DNA from: CAJQQY01 sp964352225
Lineage (GTDB): Bacteria > Bacteroidota > Bacteroidia > Chitinophagales > Saprospiraceae
NCBI GenBank assembly: GCA_964352225.1
Contig: CAYGRM010000438.1
Coordinates: 1 to 5,244, forward strand
Direction of reading: 5' to 3'
Length of the DNA stretch: 5,244 bases
Positions 1-5,244 of this stretch are shown piece by piece (the stretch's first letter is position 1; each line of letters begins with the position of its first letter). The notes beneath the pieces were generated by a model that saw only the letters and a list, made by a program, of their open reading frames with translations, was not told the DNA's origin and did no database searches. Both the position numbers and the translations under genes were made by a program.

Positions 1-1
1 G

Positions 2-1201
2 GTCGTTGAGCATGAAGAAGACATTATTAAAAATTGTGATTACCTCATCGACATGGGACCTGAAGCAGGAATTCATGGAGGAGAAGTTGTTTTCGCAGGT
101 GATTACAAAGATATTTTCACTCTTGCGAAAGATAGTTTGACCACCGCTTACATGAGTGGTCGAATGGAAATTCCTGTTCCTAAAATTCGTAGGAAATTTA
201 CTGATGCCATTGAAATAAAAGGTGCTCGTCAAAATAATTTAAAAAATGTGGATGCGAAATTTCCCCTCAATACTTTGACGGTTGTGAGTGGTGTCTCAGG
301 TTCGGGAAAAACGACTTTGGTCAAACAAATTTTATATCCTGCCTTGAAAAGACACTTGGGAGAACCCTATCCAATTGCGCCAGGAACGCATGATGAATTG
401 ACTGGAAGTTTGAAAAGAATTACTCAAGTCGAAATGGTGAATCAAAATCCAATTGGCAAATCTTCTCGTTCCAACCCAGTTACCTATGTCAAAGCTTACG
501 ACACCATTCGTGCATTGATGGCAAATCAGCAGCTTTCAAAAATTCGAGGTTATCAACCTAAACATTTTTCCTTCAACGTTGATGCTGGTCGTTGCGAAAG
601 TTGCAGCGGCGACGGAGAGCAAGTAGTAGAAATGCAATTCCTTGCTGATGTAAGATTGGAATGTGAAGAATGTAAAGGAAAACGATTCAAAGCTGAAATT
701 TTGGATATCAAATACAAGGATAAAGATATTTATGAAATCCTAGACTTGAGTATTGAAGAAGCGCTTGATTTTTTTGCTGATGCAAAAGATGTAGTAAAAA
801 AAATCCAACCTCTTTATAATGTCGGATTAGGATATATCAAATTAGGGCAGTCCTCTTCTACCCTTTCGGGTGGTGAAGCGCAACGAGTGAAGTTGGCTTC
901 TTTTTTAACCAAAGAAAGAACGACTGAAAAGATTCTTTTTATTTTTGATGAGCCGACCACAGGTTTGCATTTTCATGATATTCAAAAATTATTGGATGCC
1001 TTAAATGCTTTAGTCGAAAAAGGTCATACCGTGCTCGTCGTAGAACATAATATGGAAATCATCAAATCTGCTGATTGGGTAATCGACCTCGGCCCAGATG
1101 GCGGTAAAGGAGGTGGGAACTTAGTTTTCCAAGGAACACCTGAAGACCTGATAAAAGTAAAAGAAAGTTTTACTGGAAAATACTTGAAGGAGAAATTGTA
1201 G
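2..1201 (+). CDS. uvrA: UvrABC excinuclease subunit A, C-terminal part (5' end outside window)
   Basis: UvrA is the ATP-dependent damage-recognition subunit of nucleotide excision repair; it forms a cytoplasmic dimer that finds lesions and loads UvrB. The frame is open from base 2, so the gene starts upstream. The ATG at 53 is internal, because the preceding codons read 'VVEHEEDIIKNCDYLID', the switch-histidine end of the first ATPase domain. Counting from the Met at 53, the second ATPase domain shows Walker A GVSGSGKT (80-87), a Q-loop region NQNPIGKSSRSNP (130-142), zinc-module cysteines 181, 184, 204 and 207, the ABC signature LSGGEAQ (271-277), Walker B ILFIFDEP (294-301) and the switch His 332. 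About 399 residues are visible of the roughly 930-950 usual for the family, and the C-terminus looks complete. One oddity is Asn130, where most UvrA proteins have Asp (VDQ). A strong terminator follows. The identification is very secure. Confidence 0.97.
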   Translation, partial: VVEHEEDIIKNCDYLIDMGPEAGIHGGEVVFAGDYKDIFTLAKDSLTTAYMSGRMEIPVPKIRRKFTDAIEIKGARQNNLKNVDAKFPLNTLTVVSGVSGSGKTTLVKQILYPALKRHLGEPYPIAPGTHDELTGSLKRITQVEMVNQNPIGKSSRSNPVTYVKAYDTIRALMANQQLSKIRGYQPKHFSFNVDAGRCESCSGDGEQVVEMQFLADVRLECEECKGKRFKAEILDIKYKDKDIYEILDLSIEEALDFFADAKDVVKKIQPLYNVGLGYIKLGQSSSTLSGGEAQRVKLASFLTKERTTEKILFIFDEPTTGLHFHDIQKLLDALNALVEKGHTVLVVEHNMEIIKSADWVIDLGPDGGKGGGNLVFQGTPEDLIKVKESFTGKYLKEKL

Positions 1202-1220
1202 ATGTCTCTTTTTCAACTTT

Positions 1221-1259
1221 AGTCCTTTCAGGTTTTAAAAATCTGAAAGGACTTTTTTT
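1221..1259 (+). terminator. Rho-independent terminator of uvrA
   Basis: Two perfectly complementary 11-base arms, AGTCCTTTCAG (1221-1231) and CTGAAAGGACT (1243-1253), enclose an 11-base AT-rich loop that can itself pair further (GU plus three AU pairs). Seven T follow (1253-1259). The hairpin begins 19 bases after the uvrA stop. There is no T tract on the other side, so it should act only on plus-strand transcription and insulate the cyclase gene downstream. Confidence 0.93.
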
Positions 1260-1402
1260 ACTATAATCGATGCCTTATGATATCGTTTGAATATTATTAA
1301 TAGTAGCCCTCTAATCTTTAGATTTATTTATTAATTTTAGAAACTGTTTCAATCTTTTATTAAAAAAATTATTGAATTCACTCATAATTTTAACAACAAA
1401 AA

Positions 1403-2929
1403 ATGTATCATCATTTTTACATTAAATTTCTAGCAGCTCTATTTACTTTCTTTCTTTTTCCCTATCATAATTCAGCGCAAAATAATTTGAATGAAGAATT
1501 AGGTATCTTATTTCAAAATTGGGAACATTTCCAAGACAAAGGAGATTTAGATAGAGCTATCGAGCAAGTAGAAAAAGCTTTTGAGTTAGCTCAAAAAAAT
1601 AACTTAGAAGAGTCCATGGCATTGGCTCTAAATCGACAAGGAAAATCTTTACTTAAAAAAAACAAACGTGTCAATAAAAGCCAAAAACTAGCAGAGGAGA
1701 AATTCAAGAATAGCCTCTACTACTCAACTAATAGCAAAAATTCAAAATTGCAAATCGATAATTTGGAACAATTAATCTGGTTAGCAAAACAACAAAATGA
1801 TGCACAAAAAATCGTGGTGTATTCTGGCCAAATTGACCGGATAAAAAAACTAGAAAAAACAACTGCTCAAAATGAAACGCTATCTAAAAAGAAAGAATTT
1901 TTAGAAGTAGAACTCGACGAGTTAGCTATTCAAAAAGAACAATTAGCCATTCAAAAAAATACCCTCTCTCAAAAGATAAGGTCTCTCACTCAAACTCAAC
2001 TAGAATCAGAGTTATTAATAGCGCTACAAAAAAACCAAGTAGATTCTTTTCGTTTTGAAAACCTTAAAGACTCTCTTTTACTAGAAAAAAATAATTCGAT
2101 CCTGACCGAACAAGCTTCAAAATTAGAATTACAACAAAGTCAAATTGAATTACATAATTCCCAGCGTAACCTAATACTTGCCTTGATAGCGATCATTGGA
2201 CTAATCGCTATTGGAGCAATCATTCGATATTCAGAAATAAAAAAACATAATAAGATTCTCTATTCCAAAAATGAAATCATCGAAGAGGAACGAAAAAAGT
2301 CAGAGCAATTACTTCTAAATATTTTACCTGCGGTCGTTGCCAATGAATTAAAAACGAATGGAGTTGCCGTAGCAAAAAGACATGAGCACGCTACCGTCTT
2401 CTTTTCTGATTTCAAAAATTTCAGTCAAATTGCTAAATCACTTTCTCCAGAAAAATTAGTGTTTCAATTAGATTTACATTTTAAAGCTTTCGATGAAATC
2501 ATTGAAAAATATAGTATCGAAAAAATTAAAACTATTGGAGATGCATACATGTGTGTAAGTGGCTTACCTGAGAAGAATCCAAATAATGCCTTGGATATCA
2601 TAAATGCTGCCTTAGAAATACAAGCCTATCTTAACGAATTGAAAAAGGAAAAATTAAAAAAAGGACAACCTTATTTTGAAGCAAGAATTGGTGTCCATAC
2701 TGGCCCTTTAGTCGCGGGAGTAGTTGGTTCTAAAAAATTTGCTTACGATGTTTGGGGAGATACGGTTAATATTGCTGCTCGGCTAGAGTCCAAGGGTGAG
2801 GTGGGAAAAGTGAATATTTCTCACTCTACTTACAAATTAGTCAAAGGAAAATACAACTGTATTCCAAGAGGAAAAATTCCAATAAAAAATAGAGGAGAAA
2901 TTGAAATGTATTTTGCTGAAGTAAAATAA
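1403..2929 (+). CDS. Membrane-bound class III adenylate cyclase with periplasmic TPR-like/coiled-coil sensor
   Basis: Predicted to convert ATP to cAMP and pyrophosphate at the inner membrane, under control of a periplasmic region. Residues 1-25 look like a signal peptide (hydrophobic 9-20, likely cut near 'NSA-Q'). Residues 30-150 are helical and TPR-like ('GDLDRAIEQVEKAFELA'). About 150-255 is a Q/K/E/L-rich coiled coil, with one heptad duplicated as LAIQKEQ-LAIQKNT (174-187). A single membrane helix spans about 257-274. A linker with 'EQLLLNILP' (301-309) leads into the catalytic domain, about 328-508. The metal-binding aspartates D336 and D380, the adenine-selecting pair K376 and D449, and the transition-state residues N456 and R460 are all present. 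This Lys/Asp pair indicates adenylate rather than guanylate cyclase. The start is fixed by an in-frame TAA at 1391-1393; the leader is A-rich (AACAACAAAAA) with no Shine-Dalgarno sequence. The gene stands alone between two terminators. The ligand is unknown. The cyclase call is firm; the TPR call is moderate. Confidence 0.94.
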   Translation: MYHHFYIKFLAALFTFFLFPYHNSAQNNLNEELGILFQNWEHFQDKGDLDRAIEQVEKAFELAQKNNLEESMALALNRQGKSLLKKNKRVNKSQKLAEEKFKNSLYYSTNSKNSKLQIDNLEQLIWLAKQQNDAQKIVVYSGQIDRIKKLEKTTAQNETLSKKKEFLEVELDELAIQKEQLAIQKNTLSQKIRSLTQTQLESELLIALQKNQVDSFRFENLKDSLLLEKNNSILTEQASKLELQQSQIELHNSQRNLILALIAIIGLIAIGAIIRYSEIKKHNKILYSKNEIIEEERKKSEQLLLNILPAVVANELKTNGVAVAKRHEHATVFFSDFKNFSQIAKSLSPEKLVFQLDLHFKAFDEIIEKYSIEKIKTIGDAYMCVSGLPEKNPNNALDIINAALEIQAYLNELKKEKLKKGQPYFEARIGVHTGPLVAGVVGSKKFAYDVWGDTVNIAARLESKGEVGKVNISHSTYKLVKGKYNCIPRGKIPIKNRGEIEMYFAEVK

Positions 2930-2971
2930 TTGAGCGGGAAGCGTACACATCTTTCCACTTAATTATTTTTT
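2923..2971 (+). terminator. Terminator between convergent cyclase and lipoprotein genes
   Basis: An imperfect hairpin fills the whole space between the two convergent stop codons. Arm 2928-2934 (AATTGAG) pairs with 2958-2964 (CTTAATT), and after one C/A mismatch 2936-2941 (GGGAAG) pairs with 2951-2956 (CTTTCC), leaving a 9-base loop. Six T follow (2966-2971), and flanking A/T bases (2923-2927 with 2965-2969) can extend the stem. It overlaps the cyclase stop codon. On plus-strand RNA two positions are G-U pairs (2932/2960 and 2938/2954); on minus-strand RNA these become A-C mismatches. It therefore probably stops cyclase transcription better than lipoprotein transcription. Confidence 0.7.
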
Positions 2972-3617
2972 ATTGCCGATATTTAAACTCTATTTCTTTC
3001 CCTCCATTAATGATGAAATTTCGAATAAAATCTTCGTCATTTATTGATCCACTTTCACTTTGCAATTTGGATAAATATTTTTCAAAAAAAGAAAGCGTCT
3101 CTTGGAAGTTCATTTTCCAACCTTCTCCTTCTATCTTAGAAAATTGAACCTTGGATTGAATATACGTATAATCCTTTGGATTGACTTTATAATTAATAAC
3201 AGCAATGGCAAGCCTATCATTCGCTCTTTCTAATTTATGAAATTTATATCGCTTTCGATTGTCTACTCCTATTGGACCAAAATCTGCGAGCGCAGCAATC
3301 GAGATCACATCTTCCAATTCGATGATTGAAGTAGAATCGCTCGGCCCCATCATCTCCAAAACCTGAACCATATATCTCGTAGAAAGTGGATAAAGTGACG
3401 CATCACAATAATTCCGAATATCGACTTTCATTCTTGACGCAGCAACTTTTCCCATTTCAGAAAAATAATTAACAGAACCTTCGTCTAACATTTCAACCAA
3501 AGATTTTGAATCTTGGTAATTTTGAATCGAATTAAAAGTTGTTTTAATTTCCTCTTCAGGATTTCCACAACTAAAAAGAAAAATAACTAAACTCCACAGG
3601 AAAACGTTTTTTGACAT
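2970..3617 (-). CDS. Putative lipoprotein of unknown function
   Basis: A 215-residue protein with a short lipoprotein signal peptide: Lys3, hydrophobic residues 5-16, and a lipobox-like LFSC ending at Cys17. The mature protein would begin CGNPEEE. It should be lipid-anchored in the envelope, and the acidic run soon after the cysteine resembles signals that send Bacteroidota lipoproteins to the cell surface (inference). The rest has no motif I recognise. It is mixed helical (24-110), then has strand-like stretches with 'LAIAVINYKV' and 'VQFSKIEGEGWKMN' (136-170) and a charged helical tail. The pattern of helices followed by strands with a Gly-Trp turn is loosely like small NTF2-like lipoproteins, but that is only a guess. 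The start is fixed by an in-frame TAA 15 bases upstream (complement of 3633-3635). It is convergent with the cyclase gene and divergent from the antiporter gene, so it is transcribed alone. Confidence 0.85.
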   Translation of the reverse strand: MSKNVFLWSLVIFLFSCGNPEEEIKTTFNSIQNYQDSKSLVEMLDEGSVNYFSEMGKVAASRMKVDIRNYCDASLYPLSTRYMVQVLEMMGPSDSTSIIELEDVISIAALADFGPIGVDNRKRYKFHKLERANDRLAIAVINYKVNPKDYTYIQSKVQFSKIEGEGWKMNFQETLSFFEKYLSKLQSESGSINDEDFIRNFIINGGKEIEFKYRQ

Positions 3618-3778
3618 CGTCTCTATTTTTTTTTAATACCTTTTCAAGGGCTTTCTAATAAAAATACCATGTAAGGTTGAATGTGTCTTTTTTTAAACCA
3701 TATAAGATATTTAAGTTTTTTTTCAAAAAAATAAACAACAAAAAAAGCGTTATCATTGTTCTCACAAACAAAATAAAA
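3618..3778. promoter_or_regulatory. Divergent intergenic region, presumed promoters for lipoprotein and antiporter genes
   Basis: This 161-base, very AT-rich spacer separates two divergent genes and must hold both of their promoters unless transcription starts further away. The best plus-strand match to the Bacteroidota -7 element TAnnTTTG is TAAGTTTT at 3711-3718, with TTTT at 3688-3691 in place of the -33 element. On the minus strand, TATTTTTA (complement of 3657-3664) resembles a -7 element but has no convincing -33 partner. Runs of T and A make such matches easy by chance, so no exact promoter is claimed. Just before the antiporter start the leader is A-rich without a Shine-Dalgarno sequence. 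Confidence 0.35.
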
Positions 3779-5026
3779 ATGGACTTATTTTCAATCATAA
3801 CCATCCTTACTGTTCTCTCCGCTTTGTTCGGCTACATCAATGTTCGGTATTTAAAATTGCCTGACACGATTGGTCTGATGATCATTGCCATCATTTTCAC
3901 TTTAGGGATTATCGCGACTAGTTTTTTTAATCCAACATTACTAGAATTTGCCAAAAATTTGATCTCACAGATTGATTTCAAAACGGTTTTACTGGATGTA
4001 ATGTTGAGTTTTTTATTATTTGCAGGAGCAATGCATACTAATTTTGATCAATTGAAAGTACAGCGGTATCCGATTTTAATGTTTGCGACGATGGGTGTTT
4101 TAACTTCCACTTTTTTGATTGGAGGACTCTCCTATTATTTACTGAATGCAATGGGAATGGAGGTTGTATTTATTCATTGTCTTTTGTTTGGAGCATTAAT
4201 TTCACCAACTGATCCAATTGCCGTTTTAGGAATCTTAAAAAAAGCGAATGTTCCAAAAAAACTAGAAACTAAAATTGTAGGTGAATCACTTTTTAATGAT
4301 GGAGTTGGAGTAGTCATTTTTTTAGTCATCTTCAAATTGGCAGAGGTTGGAATAGATAATTTTAGCGCTGGAGAAGCTTTTAAATTATTTGGAGAAGAAG
4401 TCGGTGGAGGAATTTTACTTGGATTAGCAGTTGGATATTTGACCTATTATATGTTGAGATCAATTGATAGTTACGAAGTCGAAGTGATGATTACTTTGGC
4501 AGCGGTGATGGGTGGATATTTACTGGCGAGTAAATTACATTTTTCAGGCCCATTGTCGATGGTGGTGGCAGGATTGATTGTAGGACATGATACCGTTCGA
4601 GATTCTGCGATGTCAGAAATCACGGAATTGTATTTAGATAAATTTTGGGAACTCGTAGATGTTTTTTGCAATGCGATTTTATTCGTGTTGATTGGTTTAG
4701 AAATTATTGTTTTGACCTATAACCAAGATTTCATTATTGCAGGATTATTGAGTATTCCATTGGTTTTAATCTCTCGATATATTTCGTTGGCTCCACCAAT
4801 TAAATTTTTTAATAAAAGATTAGACTTTGTTCCAAAGACGAATTTGATTATGACTTGGGGAGGATTGCGCGGTGGTATTTCCATTGCGATGGCACTCTCC
4901 TTGACCGAGGTGATGCAACGAGATTTATTTTTGACGATCACTTATGTGGTGGTGGTTTTCTCCATAATTGTTCAAGGGTTGACAGTTGGAAATTTAGTAA
5001 AACGAGTTGCGGTAAAAGAGAATTAG
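3779..5026 (+). CDS. CPA1/NhaP-type Na+(K+)/H+ antiporter
   Basis: An inner-membrane antiporter that exchanges cytoplasmic Na+ or K+ for external protons, serving pH and salt homeostasis. With Met at 3779 as residue 1 the protein is 415 residues, with about 12-13 hydrophobic segments along its whole length and a short charged tail. Family motifs are present: SPTDP (142-146), GESLFNDG (168-175) with the ion-binding Asn173-Asp174 pair typical of CPA1, and WGGLRGGIS (360-368) with Arg364. There is no long cytoplasmic C-terminal domain and no attached TrkA/RCK domain. The frame stays open back to a TTG at 3677, but that would add 34 Lys/Phe-rich residues before a start typical of the family (MDLFSIITIL), so ATG 3779 is preferred; an A-rich leader (ACAAAATAAAA) precedes it. 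Which cation it carries cannot be read from the sequence. A truncated regulator frame follows after 7 bases. Confidence 0.93.
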   Translation: MDLFSIITILTVLSALFGYINVRYLKLPDTIGLMIIAIIFTLGIIATSFFNPTLLEFAKNLISQIDFKTVLLDVMLSFLLFAGAMHTNFDQLKVQRYPILMFATMGVLTSTFLIGGLSYYLLNAMGMEVVFIHCLLFGALISPTDPIAVLGILKKANVPKKLETKIVGESLFNDGVGVVIFLVIFKLAEVGIDNFSAGEAFKLFGEEVGGGILLGLAVGYLTYYMLRSIDSYEVEVMITLAAVMGGYLLASKLHFSGPLSMVVAGLIVGHDTVRDSAMSEITELYLDKFWELVDVFCNAILFVLIGLEIIVLTYNQDFIIAGLLSIPLVLISRYISLAPPIKFFNKRLDFVPKTNLIMTWGGLRGGISIAMALSLTEVMQRDLFLTITYVVVVFSIIVQGLTVGNLVKRVAVKEN

Positions 5027-5033
5027 ATTTCTC

Positions 5034-5225
5034 ATGGAAAACAAAAAAGAAATAACTAGACTATCCCGTTTGACTGCAATTCTAATTTTACTGCAATCAA
5101 AACGAATTCTTACCGCGATAGAGATTTCGAAAAAATTTAAACCTAACAAACGAACTGCCTATCGAGATGTCAAGGCTGTAGAATCGTTTTTTATCACAAA
5201 ACTTAATAACTCTAAACCTCAGTAA
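5034..5225 (+). CDS. Truncated YafY/WYL-type HTH regulator, possible pseudogene
   Basis: A 63-residue frame whose first 50 residues match the N-terminal winged-helix DNA-binding domain (HTH_11) of YafY-like regulators: 'RLSRLTAILILLQSKR' (9-24), a second helix 'TAIEISKKF' (27-35) and a recognition helix around 'RTAYRDVKAVE' (40-50). Full family members run to about 230-330 residues and continue with a wing and a ligand-sensing WYL domain. Here the expected continuation (usually a Gly-Val/Ile-Pro turn and a Gly-Tyr motif) is absent. Instead there are 13 unrelated residues (SFFITKLNNSKPQ) and a stop. Neither other frame after 5183 restores the domain, since both reach stops quickly. The frame begins 7 bases after the antiporter stop, so it is probably co-transcribed with that gene. 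It could be a decayed gene cut by a deletion or insertion near 5183, or a surviving short DNA-binding protein; decay seems likelier. Confidence 0.65.
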   Translation: MENKKEITRLSRLTAILILLQSKRILTAIEISKKFKPNKRTAYRDVKAVESFFITKLNNSKPQ

Positions 5226-5244
5226 ACGAACATTATCTAACTTA

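Noticed and set aside
1286..1319. TTTG (1286-1289) with a TAATCTTT element (1312-1319) as a Bacteroidota promoter for the cyclase
   Set aside because: The spacing is about 22 bases and the -7 match is poor, so it is not distinguishable from background.
1313..1324. Inverted repeat AATCT-TT-AGATT upstream of the cyclase gene, a possible operator
   Set aside because: Five-base arms in an AT-rich spacer are expected by chance, and there is no second copy to support a binding site.
3639..3649. Small hairpin CCTT-TTC-AAGG upstream of the lipoprotein gene
   Set aside because: A four-base stem is too short to be a terminator or a regulatory structure on its own.
3681..3734. Possible 17-codon leader peptide (ATG 3681 to TAA 3732-3734) upstream of the antiporter, plus an ATG-TAA pair at 3669-3674
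   Set aside because: It is AT-rich low-complexity sequence with no ribosome-binding signal and no attenuator-like hairpins nearby; short frames of this kind arise by chance.
4471..4671. Minus-strand open frame of 66 codons
   Set aside because: It lies wholly inside the antiporter gene, antisense to conserved membrane segments, and its protein has no recognisable features.
4717..4941. Minus-strand open frame of 74 codons
   Set aside because: It is antisense to the conserved C-terminal half of the antiporter, including the GGLRGG motif; a shadow frame.
4855..5055. Plus-strand open frame of 66 codons overlapping the antiporter end
   Set aside because: It is an out-of-frame reading of the antiporter C-terminus and the start of the HTH gene, and its composition is not protein-like for a conserved family.

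Overview
The window is AT-rich and compact. It looks like chromosomal DNA from a member of the Bacteroidota. The clues are UvrA sequence of the type seen in that phylum (for example 'RGYQPKHFSFNV' and 'FDEPTTGLHFHDI'), A-rich leaders without a Shine-Dalgarno sequence in front of the start codons, a periplasmic-TPR / coiled-coil / membrane / cyclase architecture, and a short lipoprotein with an acidic run just after the lipobox cysteine. The phylum call rests on recalled family resemblance, not on a database search.

Layout, left to right. Positions 2-1201 (+) hold the 3' part of uvrA: the end of the first ATPase domain and all of the second, closed by a perfect 11-bp hairpin terminator (1221-1259). 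After about 140 bases of AT-rich spacer comes a class III adenylate cyclase at 1403-2929 (+). It has a signal peptide, a TPR-like periplasmic part, a coiled coil, one membrane helix and a catalytic domain with every key residue. A convergent small lipoprotein gene of unknown function lies at 2970-3617 (-). The only DNA between the two is an imperfect hairpin with a T tract that overlaps the cyclase stop codon. An AT-rich divergent spacer (3618-3778) separates the lipoprotein gene from a CPA1/NhaP-type cation:proton antiporter, whose start is best placed at 3779 (3779-5026, +). Seven bases after the antiporter stop is a 63-codon frame (5034-5225, +). It reads as the N-terminal helix-turn-helix of a YafY/WYL-type regulator, then loses resemblance near 5183 and stops.

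The genes do not form one pathway. uvrA is housekeeping DNA repair. The cyclase is a probable membrane receptor that makes cAMP. The antiporter handles ion and pH homeostasis, and the truncated regulator may be co-transcribed with it. I see no CRISPR array, tRNA, rRNA, complete insertion sequence or phage gene. Nothing clearly points to a new system. The two places most worth a second look are the cyclase receptor with its convergent unknown lipoprotein, and the abrupt loss of homology in the regulator at the right edge.
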